DNA of 64,000 nucleotides from Lachnospiraceae bacterium (GCA_017634975.1 JAGBMJ010000004.1:52502-116501); one strand, 5' to 3'. Counted from the first letter of the stretch, positions 25,253-34,324 are shown. The notes: generated by a model not told the origin, from the sequence alone. Numbers and translations: made by a program.

Positions 25253-25660
25253 ATGACAAATGATGAATTAAGAAGGCTTCTTGTTGAGACATTAGAGGAA
25301 ATGAAGAAAAAAGCTCTGGATATGAAAATTCAGGGAGTAGGTGTAGCTGCCATACTGAATAAGAATGAGAGCATTGATTGGATTGGTGAGATGAAAGTGG
25401 TAGAGACGCCATTCAACTTTGCGGAAGGATGGAATCTGATCGCTATCGCCTGGTCTAAATGCGGAGAAGCAATGGCAACACAGGCGGATAGCGGAGATCC
25501 CGGGCATGAAAAGATACTTGGTGAGTGCGGCTTTGTGGGCGGAGCATATGATGAATACAAAGGGTATAAGCTGGCATTTGCTTTTAGCGGAGCACTCTCG
25601 GAAGAGGATCTTGAAGTTGCAAAATATGGTATAGAGTTTATAAAGAGCCGTTTGAAATGA
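25253..25660 (+). CDS. GlcG/HbpS-like domain protein
   Basis: 135 aa from ATG 25253, with CGGAGG 5 nt before. An N-terminal helix is followed by VGVAAILN, a central GWNLIAIAWSKCGEAMATQADSG, and the C-terminal AFAFSGALSEEDLEVAKYGIE. The last resembles the closing strand-helix of GlcG/HbpS (PF03928) proteins, which are heme or small-ligand binders. The match is by eye and moderate. The stop TGA is again the first three bases of a (reverse-oriented) palindrome copy. Confidence 0.55.
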   Translation: MTNDELRRLLVETLEEMKKKALDMKIQGVGVAAILNKNESIDWIGEMKVVETPFNFAEGWNLIAIAWSKCGEAMATQADSGDPGHEKILGECGFVGGAYDEYKGYKLAFAFSGALSEEDLEVAKYGIEFIKSRLK

Positions 25661-25721
25661 GGATAGAAGGACCGTCCCCGTGTATTCAAATGAGGACAGA
25701 AGGACCGTCCCCGCGTCCTCG
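25658..25721. repeat. Two palindrome copies in reverse orientation
   Basis: A degenerate copy at 25658-25688 and a good copy at 25691-25721, both reading GGACCGTCCCC on the plus strand (opposite to the copies at 20.6 and 24.2 kb). The first supplies the stop codon of the upstream gene. Confidence 0.88.
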
Positions 25722-25748
25722 CGTGGTGTAAGAAAGATGAGTTGAGCA

Positions 25749-26612
25749 ATGAAAGAAAGGATCACATTATTACAATATTCCAATACCAATACATATATGA
25801 TTGAAGGAGAAAAGGGAGCAATCCTCTTTGATACCGGTTGGGCCGGAACATTTCCCCTGTTCTGTGCGGAGCTTGGAAGGCAAGGGAAGAAACTGAAAGA
25901 TATCGATTATCTTTTGATATCCCATTTTCATCCCGATCATTACGGTATCGCGCAGGAGATCGCGGATAAGGGCCCTGTGATCTTGGTCTGTGATGTGCAG
26001 AAAGAGTATATACATGCTTCCGACGCGATCTTTGAAAAAGATAAACGGATGCATTTTTATCCGATCCGTGATGACATGGTGAAGATGATATCTCTTTCGG
26101 AAAGCCGCAGTGTACTTGCAGGTCTTGGTATTGACGGAGAATTATTACATACGCCGGGACATACCGATGACAGTGTTTCCTTATGGCTCGATGAAGGCAG
26201 TCTGTTTGTCGGAGATTTGAATCCGCTGTATGAACTGGAACTGCATAAGGGGACGGAGATCGGAAGAAGCTGGGAGAAGCTGTTGGCTTTAGATCCGAAA
26301 ACAGTGTATTACGGGCATGCGAAGACAGCTGTATTGGATATGACGGAAAGTGATGAAGCTTCGCTGGTACAAAAGCAGTCAAAGAATATTGATGTTTCGG
26401 ACAGTACCGGGGAAAGCTACGATCGCTCAAAATGGTATGATCTGGTCGCAGATATCATGAAGTATATTGATAAGGGATGGAGGCTGGAGCGTATCGCGCG
26501 TAAGACCGGAGCGGATCCGGGTTTTGTCGAAGACGTAACGAGGATGTATCTTACACATACAAATGTGGGCGTTCAGGGGGTCCTTGACAGGATAGAGATA
26601 AAGAATAAGTGA
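25749..26612 (+). CDS. MBL-fold metallo-hydrolase
   Basis: 287 aa. The metallo-beta-lactamase motif HFHPDH lies near 58-63, further metal ligands are His in TPGHTDDS near 136 and Asp in FVGDLNP near 156, and YGHAKT near 196 closes the site. The C-terminal ~80 residues are a helical extension. It is a generic hydrolase of the glyoxalase-II-like group; substrate unknown, though its place among modification enzymes is notable. Confidence 0.88.
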   Translation: MKERITLLQYSNTNTYMIEGEKGAILFDTGWAGTFPLFCAELGRQGKKLKDIDYLLISHFHPDHYGIAQEIADKGPVILVCDVQKEYIHASDAIFEKDKRMHFYPIRDDMVKMISLSESRSVLAGLGIDGELLHTPGHTDDSVSLWLDEGSLFVGDLNPLYELELHKGTEIGRSWEKLLALDPKTVYYGHAKTAVLDMTESDEASLVQKQSKNIDVSDSTGESYDRSKWYDLVADIMKYIDKGWRLERIARKTGADPGFVEDVTRMYLTHTNVGVQGVLDRIEIKNK

Positions 26613-26695
26613 GGTTACTATCAGGAGGAAGCCTGCAGGAATGATGTGCAGTTTCTTTGGTATCCGGAGCTGGAAGAATGTCAGAGGAGAATAAA

Positions 26696-27229
26696 ATGGT
26701 TATACTGATCACAGGAGCATCACATACAGGAAAGACAGTCCTGGCACAACGATTGCTGGAAAAGATCCATTTTCCTTATCTGTCCATCGATCATTTAAAA
26801 ATGGGACTGATAAGGAGCGGGAACACCGAATTAACACCGATGGATGATGATAAACTGACGGATTATCTCTGGCCGATCGTGTGTGAGATGATTAAGACCG
26901 CGATCGAGAACCGACAGGATCTGATCGTGGAAGGCTGCTACATTCCGTATGACTGGCGCAAAGACTTTACGCAGGAATATGAATCTCAGATCAGTTTTCT
27001 GTGCCTTGCCCTGTCTGATACTTATATTGATGTACATTTTACGGATATTCTGAAACATGCTTCGGATGTGGAAACAAGACTTGATGATTCAGATTGTACG
27101 GCAGAATGGTTGAAGGAAGAGAATCAAAAGATGATCAGAGGATTTATGGAAGCGGGAGAAAAAGTAAATCTGATCGAAGATGATTATCAGGAAGCGCTTA
27201 AAGCGGCAGCGGACAGTATTTTAATGTGA
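26696..27229 (+). CDS. Small P-loop kinase-like protein
   Basis: 177 aa from ATG 26696, chosen because GAGGAG at 26684-26689 fits; an ATG at 26678 in the same frame is possible. Walker A GASHTGKT is at residues 6-13, then LSIDHLKMGLIRSG near 29-42 and LIVEGCYIPYDW near 84-95, like 2-phosphoglycerate/shikimate kinase-type folds. Substrate unknown. It is followed closely by a GNAT gene. Confidence 0.7.
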   Translation: MVILITGASHTGKTVLAQRLLEKIHFPYLSIDHLKMGLIRSGNTELTPMDDDKLTDYLWPIVCEMIKTAIENRQDLIVEGCYIPYDWRKDFTQEYESQISFLCLALSDTYIDVHFTDILKHASDVETRLDDSDCTAEWLKEENQKMIRGFMEAGEKVNLIEDDYQEALKAAADSILM

Positions 27230-27256
27230 GAGTTGAATAGTTTGTAAGGGGAAAAG

Positions 27257-27991
27257 ATGGACTATATTGAATATGCGAAAAGAACAAACAGTAACCGGGT
27301 ATATCCTTTATCTATAGCGGAAGGATATCAGAGCGGTGATATCATTGCAGATGATGAAGAGGGATCGCAGTGCGTTATGTTCTGGCACTATTGTGGTTTT
27401 GCTTATCTTTCGGGAAACGTAACAGAAGACTTTCTTGATATGATTTACAGAGACTATTTCTGCAAGGAAACGAAGCGGCGTTTTGTTCTGATCACTGATG
27501 ATGAAAAGGTAGAGCAGTACTTTGCCGGAAAAGAGGGCTTGGTCATGGATCAGCGAAAGGAATACCGATACAGTGACGGCATGAATTTTTCCGAAGAAGA
27601 ATTCTATACGGATTTAAAGATCGAAAAGATTGATGCTTCTAATATCAATGCTATACAGGGAAGGATCGTGCCGGCGTTTTCCTGGGAATCAGATGATGCA
27701 TTTCTTAAGAATGGTTTCGGATATGTCGCCATGGACGGCAAAAATTTTTCTGCAATTGCTTTTTCTGCGGCGGTGAGTTCGGAAGAAGTGGATATCGGCG
27801 TAGAAACAAGTGAAGCATACAGAAACCGTGGCCTGGCGAAGATACTTACAAGACATATGATAAAAGAGATTCTGCGCCGCGGAAAAACACCGGTGTGGGC
27901 GCATGCGGCTGCAAATACAGCTTCCGGGAAAACAGCGCTGGGAGTAGGTTTTAAAGAGATCCACTGTAATACGATTATCCGAAAGGGATGA
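27257..27991 (+). CDS. GNAT-family acetyltransferase with N-terminal extension
   Basis: 244 aa. The C-terminal half holds the acetyl-CoA motif (VETSEAYRNRGLAKILTRHM near 177-196) and ends AAANTASGKTALGVGFKEI. The N-terminal 125 residues resemble the extension of the PF12746-type GNATs rather than a separate enzyme. Eight bp separate it from the glycosylase gene, so the two are probably co-transcribed. Confidence 0.82.
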   Translation: MDYIEYAKRTNSNRVYPLSIAEGYQSGDIIADDEEGSQCVMFWHYCGFAYLSGNVTEDFLDMIYRDYFCKETKRRFVLITDDEKVEQYFAGKEGLVMDQRKEYRYSDGMNFSEEEFYTDLKIEKIDASNINAIQGRIVPAFSWESDDAFLKNGFGYVAMDGKNFSAIAFSAAVSSEEVDIGVETSEAYRNRGLAKILTRHMIKEILRRGKTPVWAHAAANTASGKTALGVGFKEIHCNTIIRKG

Positions 27992-27998
27992 TAAGAAT

Positions 27999-28499
27999 AT
28001 GATACAGCATCCGATTCCGCCATTTTTTGATAAGGATTCAACGATACTGATTCTTGGAAGCTTTCCTTCCGTAAAGTCCAGGGAGCAGATGTTTTTCTAT
28101 GGGCATCCACAGAACCGATTCTGGAGAGTGGCCGCGGCTGTGTTTGAACAGGATGTGCCTCAAAGCATAGTGGAGAAGAAAGACTTTCTGAAACGTAATA
28201 AGATTGCTATGTGGGATGTGATAGGTGCTTGTGAGATTGAAGGATCTGCGGATTCTACGATTAAAGACGTGGTGCCAAATGATCTTTCACGCATTTTGAA
28301 CGCTGCGCAGATCAGGGCAATATTTGTTAATGGTAAAACTGCAGAAAAGTATTACAACAGATATACAAAAAATGTGACCGGTCGGACGGCAATATGCCTT
28401 CCGTCTACAAGCCCTGCTAATGCAGCATGGTCATTGGAGAAACTGACAGACGCCTGGAGGATAATAAAGCAATTTGGTGATATGTCAAGAGTGGATTGA
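27999..28499 (+). CDS. DNA-deoxyinosine (hypoxanthine) glycosylase, UDG superfamily
   Basis: 166 aa. The UDG-fold motif I is LILGSFPSVKSRE near 16-28, followed by FYGHPQNRFWRV and ALWDV-like IAMWDVIGACEIEGSADS near 67-84. The C-terminal catalytic loop LPSTSPANA lies near 134-142. The pattern fits family-6 hypoxanthine-DNA glycosylase, which removes deaminated adenine. The IS110 element is inserted just downstream of this gene. Confidence 0.85.
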   Translation: MIQHPIPPFFDKDSTILILGSFPSVKSREQMFFYGHPQNRFWRVAAAVFEQDVPQSIVEKKDFLKRNKIAMWDVIGACEIEGSADSTIKDVVPNDLSRILNAAQIRAIFVNGKTAEKYYNRYTKNVTGRTAICLPSTSPANAAWSLEKLTDAWRIIKQFGDMSRVD

Positions 28500-28539
28500 A
28501 AAATAAATATCGTTAATTCGATGTAAAAAGGGTACGCAA

Positions 28540-28562
28540 AAAAAGCCTGCGATAATTCGCAG
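28540..28562 (-). terminator. Terminator downstream of the IS110 transposase
   Basis: Minus strand: CTGCGA, loop ATTA, TCGCAG, then GCTTTTTTTG. It starts 26 nt after the transposase stop. Confidence 0.75.
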
Positions 28563-28587
28563 AAAGAAAGATGCTTTATGCGAATAT

Positions 28588-29871
28588 CTACCCTTTTGCC
28601 GCAGAGTAGAGCTGATTTTTGTCCAGCAGACCAAAAATCAAACGTATCAATTTACGGGCGGTCAACGCGAGTGCACGCTTGTGCTGATGTTTTGAAACCT
28701 CAGCAAATTTCTTTTCATAAAAAGCAGTGTATTCAGGACAATATGTTGCTACACTGCCTGCTGCTTCAATCAAGTAGTACCTCAAGTAGCGGTTGCCTGC
28801 TTTAATCATTGGCGTGTCGTCAGAATCAAATTCACCTGACTGATTATCACGCCAGACTATGCCACTATACTTGGCAAGTGAATCGTTGCTTGGAAAGCAT
28901 CTGATGGAACCCATTTCAGCCAGTATACCGGCTGCATAAACAGGACCGATGCCGGGAATGGATTTCAGTATCTGGTACTCTACCGGATTGAGGCCTGCGA
29001 CAGTTTCGGCTATAGCTTTATTAAGGACTTTCTGCTCGTGCTCAAATGCGCGTATGCAGTTAAACGAACAGGCTATGGAAGTTGTGATTGGCTCATAAAG
29101 AGATTTATCAAGCCTGTAGGAATCTCTGGCCGCCTTTTGTAACAGTTTGGCAACCTGTTCGGGATCGGAAAACCTGCCACGTCCAGATGAAGAAACAAAT
29201 GCAACGAGATCTTCTAAAGATGCATTGGCAATGTCTTCGGTAGTTTTGTATTCGGTCAGGATAGCTTCTGCTGTAGCGCTGAATTTATTTGTTAGAGGAC
29301 TTTCTTCTCCGCCGAGAAGGGCAAACTCGCTGAACTTCAGAAAAATGTTATTCAGTACGTAGTTCTTCTCGCGGGTAATAGCTTCTGTAACGTGCCTACG
29401 CTGCCTTGTAAGGCGTTGTAAAGCCAGATATTGAGCACCACGCCAAGGGTCGATATCAACACGGCCTACACGGACGTAATCGGCAACGATAAACGAGTCC
29501 AGACCGTCATTCTTACCGAGGCCGGTAAAAGATTTTTTGTAATTGGCAACTTCTTTCGGGTTAAGGCAGAACACTTTAACGTCATAAGGCTTAAGACGGT
29601 CACTTGTTGAAAGATAGTTTGCCACATGGACACCATAGAAACTGGTGGATTCCATAGCTATCAGAAGATATTTGAACTGGGCATTAGCTTCAAGTACAGC
29701 AAGGATCATTGATTCCATTTGTTCTACACCGCTTGCGGCATTGGGAACAGGCTTCATGTTGATAAGCCGATTGGAGTCAAAATCCAGAGCAGTAATGTAG
29801 TTGTTACGTGAACCGATATCAAGCCCTACACACAGCGTTGAAAGATGATCGATTTTTATACGCCTTTTCAC
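28588..29871 (-). CDS. IS110-family transposase
   Basis: 427 aa from GTG 29871, which has a near-perfect ribosome site (AGGAGGTGATACC); an in-frame start 87 bp upstream is less likely. The RuvC-like DEDD domain shows CVGLDIGSRNNY (first Asp), LLIAMESTSFYG (Glu) and GLDSFIVADYVR (Asp). The C-terminal Tnp domain has LKSIPGIGPVYAAGILAEMG and the serine-containing LAKYSGIVW...SGEF region. The frame is intact, so the element may be active or recently active. Confidence 0.93.
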   Translation of the reverse strand: MKRRIKIDHLSTLCVGLDIGSRNNYITALDFDSNRLINMKPVPNAASGVEQMESMILAVLEANAQFKYLLIAMESTSFYGVHVANYLSTSDRLKPYDVKVFCLNPKEVANYKKSFTGLGKNDGLDSFIVADYVRVGRVDIDPWRGAQYLALQRLTRQRRHVTEAITREKNYVLNNIFLKFSEFALLGGEESPLTNKFSATAEAILTEYKTTEDIANASLEDLVAFVSSSGRGRFSDPEQVAKLLQKAARDSYRLDKSLYEPITTSIACSFNCIRAFEHEQKVLNKAIAETVAGLNPVEYQILKSIPGIGPVYAAGILAEMGSIRCFPSNDSLAKYSGIVWRDNQSGEFDSDDTPMIKAGNRYLRYYLIEAAGSVATYCPEYTAFYEKKFAEVSKHQHKRALALTARKLIRLIFGLLDKNQLYSAAKG

Positions 29872-30240
29872 GGTATCACCTCCTCTCTGTAAAGATGGAT
29901 GGAATGCCAAGGGCTGGATCCCGGACCACCACACCATGCAACCTCGCGTAATCAGCATTTACTGTTCCGAAAATACCCTGCTGGAAGCTGACGGATCAGG
30001 TGCAACATTTGTGTAAGCATCTACAGTGTGGAGCCAAGGGCGCAAGCTTTTTAAGCAATGACAACGAATCAGTGCAGCAACACATCATAACGGTCTTGCA
30101 AGGAGACATAGCGGTACCCTTTGGCATAGCCAATGGACTCTATTATACAAGTGTCCGGGGGCTCTTGACTACAGGTAACTATTAACAGTATAGGTGATAG
30201 ATCATGGAGAGACACTCCGGAACTGACTTCTATACTATCA
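29872..30240 (-). ncRNA. IS110 left-end non-coding region, candidate bridge RNA locus
   Basis: A 370-bp stretch upstream of the transposase with no credible gene. Known IS110 elements encode a bridge RNA of under 200 nt here. Local hairpins are visible (for example GCTTTTTAAGC near 30045), but I cannot assign the target- and donor-binding loops by eye. Placement rests on family knowledge. Confidence 0.45.
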
Positions 30241-30303
30241 AAAATGAGTAAGCCAAGACCCTGTAAATCTTGGGTATAGGCTTATTATACGAGGAGATAC
30301 CAC

Positions 30304-31086
30304 ATGATAGAAACTGAAAAGACGATCGAATACCGCAAGGTGTTTGATACTATTCCGGAACAGTTTGACAGATTCAGGCCGCGTTACAGTGCAGACCTGT
30401 TTGCATATTTTATAGAGAAAGCAGGCATCGGAACTGAGACGAAAGTGCTGGAAATCGGTCCGGGGACCGGACAGGCGACAGAACCGATCCTTGATACCGG
30501 CTGCGATTACAATGCAATCGAGCTGGGGGAACACCTTTATGCAAAGATGAAGGAGAAATATGACGGCCGGTCAAACTTCAGTATTGTCAATGATGACTTT
30601 ATTACGCATGATTTCGGAGAGCAGAAGTTTGATGTGATCTATTCCGCAGCGACGATCCAGTGGATCCCGGAGAGGATTGCTTTCCCTAAAACACTGGAAT
30701 TGTTAAAGCCGGGTGGAACACTGGCTATGATGTTTCTGATCGGAGATTATAAAACTCCAAATGAGAAGCTGTACGCTAAAATCCAGAAGGTATATGACGA
30801 ATACTACAAACCGGTCACAGAGTATAAGAATATGAAGGAGCCATTTGACTATCTGCATGCGACTGACTATGGTTATGTGGATATGATACGGCGGGATTTT
30901 TACGGGAAGCGAAGTTTTACGGCAGATGAATATGTGCAGTATTGCGGAACACACAGCGATCATATAGTGATCCCGGAGCCGTATAAGACAAAGTTCTTTG
31001 AGGGGTTAAGACAGGCGGTGCTGGATGCGGGTAATAAGGTGGAGTTTATGGATACCTATGTATTGTATCTGGCGAAGAAACCGTAG
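30304..31086 (+). CDS. Class I SAM-dependent methyltransferase
   Basis: 260 aa. SAM-binding motif I is VLEIGPGTGQATEPIL near 45-60, motif II-like YNAIELGEHL near 67-76, and VIYSAATIQWIPE near 112-124. The N-terminus (FDTIPEQFDRFRPRYS) is typical of the ubiquinone/menaquinone-methyltransferase-like small-molecule methylases. GAGGAG precedes ATG 30304. Followed 18 bp later by the kinase-GNAT gene. Confidence 0.88.
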   Translation: MIETEKTIEYRKVFDTIPEQFDRFRPRYSADLFAYFIEKAGIGTETKVLEIGPGTGQATEPILDTGCDYNAIELGEHLYAKMKEKYDGRSNFSIVNDDFITHDFGEQKFDVIYSAATIQWIPERIAFPKTLELLKPGGTLAMMFLIGDYKTPNEKLYAKIQKVYDEYYKPVTEYKNMKEPFDYLHATDYGYVDMIRRDFYGKRSFTADEYVQYCGTHSDHIVIPEPYKTKFFEGLRQAVLDAGNKVEFMDTYVLYLAKKP

Positions 31087-31104
31087 AAAGAAAAAGGTGT
31101 AAAG

Positions 31105-32337
31105 ATGAATGATATATATTTTTTCTCCGGACCCTGCGGAGTAGGAAAGTCAACGCTCGCAGACGCATACGCAAAGCATCTGACGAATACAGGGATAAGA
31201 AAACAGGTATATGTGATCCATGGTGATGATTTTCATCAGGGTTTTGTGGAGACAGATTACAAAGATTCCTTTTGGAAAGAAGGGCAGGCTGCGGATCAGA
31301 TTGTGTGGACAGAGATCCTTCAGTTCAATTGGGAGTGCATTATCGAAACCGCAGGGAAGGTTCTTGCACGCGGTCTGGATGTGGTGATCGATTATGTGGT
31401 GGAAGAGGAAAAGCCGTTGCTTTTAAAACTTGCGAAGGAGCATGCTGCCAAGCTGTATTATGTAGTGCTTACCGCTTCGGAGGATGTGATCAGGCAGCGT
31501 ATAGAGGAGCGCGGTGATGTGGAAATGGTGGAGCGTGCCATGTTCTTAAAGAAAGAGCTTGAAGAACTTCCGGAGAATCGGGGACATGTCTTTGATAATA
31601 CAGGGAAAGCGGTTTCGGAGGAGGTCGCAGAGCTTTATGAGAATATGGAGAGTTATCTGTGCTGCATAGAGGCGGCAGACGATGACAGTGCAGAGAAGCT
31701 TGAGATGGCTTCGGGCAACAGCAGTAGTGAAGGATATGCTGAGGTTTCCTCCGATAACGGACCGGAGGATAGCGGGAAGGAATTCCGCAATGACATATCC
31801 GTTCAGGAAACAACAGTCTATTATAGGGATGATAAACTTACCATACGCAGTATGGTAGCGGAAGATGCAAAAGTGTATTATGATACTTATATGTCCTACA
31901 ACTGGCATCCGCAGATGGAAACCTATGAGAACTATTACAGGGAGCAGCAAAACGGCGAGAGACTCGTGTTTGTGCCCGAGTATGAGGGGAAAGTGGTCGG
32001 GATCTGCACCCTGGTGCTGCATCCCACGGAGGGACCATGGGGCGGGCAGAACATTCCGGAGATCGTGGATCTTTGTGTCTTCTTCCATATTCACAAGTCC
32101 GGTATAGGAAGTAAATTGCTGGATGTAGCAGAAGCGGAAGCAGCGAAGCGTTCGGATACGGTCTTTCTGGCAGTGGGATGCCATTCCGGCTATGGGCCGG
32201 CGCAGAGGATCTATGTAAAGCGCGGTTATATTCCGGACGGCAGCGGCGTATGGTATCAGAACAGACAGCTGGATCAGTATGCGCCATGCGTGAACGATGA
32301 TGATCTGCTTTTGTTTATGTCAAAGGAACTGAGATAG
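31105..32337 (+). CDS. P-loop kinase fused to GNAT acetyltransferase
   Basis: 410 aa. Residues 1-185 form an AAA_33/phosphotransferase-like kinase: Walker A GPCGVGKST at 9-17, VIHGDDFHQG near 38-47 and the lid Arg cluster RQRIEERGD near 131-139. A low-complexity Ser/Glu/Asp linker runs from about 190 to 235. Residues 238-410 are a GNAT with VDLCVFFHIHKSGIGSKLL near 327-345 and ending AQRIYVKRGY. Such kinase-acetyltransferase pairs recall bifunctional antibiotic-modifying enzymes, but the substrate is unknown. The next fusion gene starts 13 bp later. Confidence 0.82.
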   Translation: MNDIYFFSGPCGVGKSTLADAYAKHLTNTGIRKQVYVIHGDDFHQGFVETDYKDSFWKEGQAADQIVWTEILQFNWECIIETAGKVLARGLDVVIDYVVEEEKPLLLKLAKEHAAKLYYVVLTASEDVIRQRIEERGDVEMVERAMFLKKELEELPENRGHVFDNTGKAVSEEVAELYENMESYLCCIEAADDDSAEKLEMASGNSSSEGYAEVSSDNGPEDSGKEFRNDISVQETTVYYRDDKLTIRSMVAEDAKVYYDTYMSYNWHPQMETYENYYREQQNGERLVFVPEYEGKVVGICTLVLHPTEGPWGGQNIPEIVDLCVFFHIHKSGIGSKLLDVAEAEAAKRSDTVFLAVGCHSGYGPAQRIYVKRGYIPDGSGVWYQNRQLDQYAPCVNDDDLLLFMSKELR

Positions 32338-32349
32338 AGGGGGAGTTTT

Positions 32350-33264
32350 ATGGCGGATAAACTTTTATATGTTTTGGCGGGATATGATGACGATACAGAA
32401 GAGAGACTTTCCGGGATGCAGAATAAACTGTATGAGCTTGGTTTTTCCGGAGTGCAGACGAAAAATATTCCTATGCATTTTACGCTGGGCTCTTTTGAAA
32501 CGGAGCGGGAAGAGGAAATGAAGGAACGACTGATTCGTCTGGCCAAATCCGTAAGGGAGTTTGCAGTTGATCTCAGTAAAATCGAGTTGTTTCAGAATCC
32601 ATCAGAGCATGTTCTGTTTGTGAAGCCGGAAGAAAACAGGGAAATGCATGCACTGAGAGAGCATTTCCAGGATAATGTTGACGTTTTTCCGTGGGAAGCT
32701 CATACAACACTGCTGATCGACAAACCGGAAGTGATACAGATGGCGCAGAAGCATGTCATGGAGGAGTTCTGTCCTTTTTCGGGAAAGGTAACAACCTTGC
32801 ATCTGTATGAGTTTTTCCCGGCAAGGCATATATTATCAGTGCGGCTGATCTCTGCGGAACCGGAGTGGCTTTATTCGGAGGAGGCATTTGCAATATATGC
32901 GGATTGTATGTATAAGCCGGAGCTTGGAAAATATCGGAAGCTGATGAAACAATATATGGATAGTCCGGCAGTGATGATCCTTGTGAACCAGACGGATAGT
33001 GATGTATCGGCGATAATGGTTTCGGAGTTTACGGATGATGATACAAAAATCCTGGGAATCGCCGTTGCAGAAAAATATCGCGGATATGGGATCGGGAGGA
33101 AGATGACAGAGGATCTTTGCCAAATGTCAGCCGGTCGTCCTTTGCTGGCGGAAACAGATGGTGATGCCGTGGGATTTTATCGCAGCTGCGGGTTTAGTGT
33201 GGAAAAGATTCGGAAGCGGTATCCGGACGGCATCGCAGAGCGTTATCTCTGCAGGTTATTATAG
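32350..33264 (+). CDS. 2H phosphoesterase (2'-5' RNA ligase-like) fused to GNAT acetyltransferase
   Basis: 304 aa. The N-terminal 170 residues carry two H-x-T motifs (HFTLGS near 43 and HTTLLI near 119), the catalytic pair of 2H phosphoesterases/LigT proteins, which act on cyclic phosphates or phosphodiester ends. Residues about 180-304 are a GNAT: LGIAVAEKYRGYGIGRKMTED near 236-256 and a final AVGFYRSCGFSV. GGGGGAG precedes ATG 32350. Substrates of both halves are unknown. Confidence 0.8.
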   Translation: MADKLLYVLAGYDDDTEERLSGMQNKLYELGFSGVQTKNIPMHFTLGSFETEREEEMKERLIRLAKSVREFAVDLSKIELFQNPSEHVLFVKPEENREMHALREHFQDNVDVFPWEAHTTLLIDKPEVIQMAQKHVMEEFCPFSGKVTTLHLYEFFPARHILSVRLISAEPEWLYSEEAFAIYADCMYKPELGKYRKLMKQYMDSPAVMILVNQTDSDVSAIMVSEFTDDDTKILGIAVAEKYRGYGIGRKMTEDLCQMSAGRPLLAETDGDAVGFYRSCGFSVEKIRKRYPDGIAERYLCRLL

Positions 33265-33343
33265 AGGGGCGGAACGGCTGAAGAAAAAAAGAGAAATCCT
33301 GTTTTGAAGAGGACAGGACGAGACATGTGGGGAGGAGATATAA

Positions 33344-34324
33344 GTGGGAAATAAGAAAGTTGTAGTTATGCCTTATGATGAGGCATGGGCGGATGATTTT
33401 ATAAAGATACGGGATGAAATAAAAGAAGTGCTTGGGACGCTGGCAATGCGGATCGAGCATGTGGGCAGTACTTCTGTACGGGGACTGTCCGCAAAACCGA
33501 TCATAGACATAGATGTTGTTATCCGGGACAGACAGGCTTTGAAGGAAGTGATAAGCGCGCTTGCTGAAATCGGTTACCGTCACGAAGGAGATCTGGGTAT
33601 TGCAGGACGGGAAGCATTCAAATATGATGGAAAGGAACATTTGAGAAACCATCATCTGTATGTGTGCACGCGGGATTGCGCTGAGCTTAAGAGGCATATC
33701 GCATTCCGGGACTATCTTCGCTCACATCCTGAAGCTGTACGCGAGTACAGCAGGATCAAGGAAGAAGGAGCAAAACTTTATCCTGATGATATGGATAAGT
33801 ATATAGAATATAAGTCACCGCTGATACAGCAGATCTATGAAAAAATGAATACCGCTTTTTTGATAAGAAAAGCAGGTGCAAATGATATACCGGCTCTCCG
33901 CATTCTGTACCGATCGCTGGAAGAGGACGGAGTGCTTTATCAGCCGGAACATTTTGTGATTGGTGAGAGAACGGAAGAATTCTTTCGGGGAATATTTGAC
34001 AGTGATACACAGGATATCCTGGTGGCGGATATCGACGGCGTGGCGATCGGCTTTGTACATTGCATGATCATTCCGCAGAAAAAGGTTTCCTGTTTGAAGC
34101 CGCAGACGGTTGTTTATCTGCAGGATCTGTGTGTGCGCGAAGATCTGCGCGATAAGGGAATAGGAAGCATGCTTATGCGCGCGGCGAAAGATTACGGAAA
34201 AGAAAACGGCGCTGATTTTATACGCACGCAGGTCTTTCCGGGAAATATTGACGGAATGCGGTTCTATGAACGAAACGGTTTCTGTGAGATGATGAAGACG
34301 ATAGAGTGCCAGTCATTGGACTAA
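33344..34324 (+). CDS. GrpB-family (UPF0157) domain fused to GNAT acetyltransferase
   Basis: 326 aa from GTG 33344 with GGAGGAG before it. Residues 1-165 match GrpB: VVVMPYDEAWADDF, IEHVGSTSVRGLSAKPIIDIDV near 35-57 and RNHHLYVC near 99-106. The last two hold the nucleotidyltransferase-like active site. Residues 172-326 are a GNAT with YLQDLCVREDLRDKGIGSML near 264-283 and MRFYERNGF near the end. It is the third consecutive enzyme-GNAT fusion. Confidence 0.85.
   Translation: MGNKKVVVMPYDEAWADDFIKIRDEIKEVLGTLAMRIEHVGSTSVRGLSAKPIIDIDVVIRDRQALKEVISALAEIGYRHEGDLGIAGREAFKYDGKEHLRNHHLYVCTRDCAELKRHIAFRDYLRSHPEAVREYSRIKEEGAKLYPDDMDKYIEYKSPLIQQIYEKMNTAFLIRKAGANDIPALRILYRSLEEDGVLYQPEHFVIGERTEEFFRGIFDSDTQDILVADIDGVAIGFVHCMIIPQKKVSCLKPQTVVYLQDLCVREDLRDKGIGSMLMRAAKDYGKENGADFIRTQVFPGNIDGMRFYERNGFCEMMKTIECQSLD

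Larger units (their letters stand above)
28500..30290 (-). mobile_element. IS110-family insertion sequence (limits approximate)
   Basis: The transposase gene at 28588-29871 is preceded, on its own strand, by more than 350 bp of non-coding sequence and followed by a terminator. IS110 elements lack terminal inverted repeats, and the long 5' non-coding end carries the bridge RNA that pairs with target and donor. I cannot fix the ends without a comparison to an empty site. They lie between the glycosylase stop (28499) and the methyltransferase ribosome site (about 30290). Confidence 0.75.
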
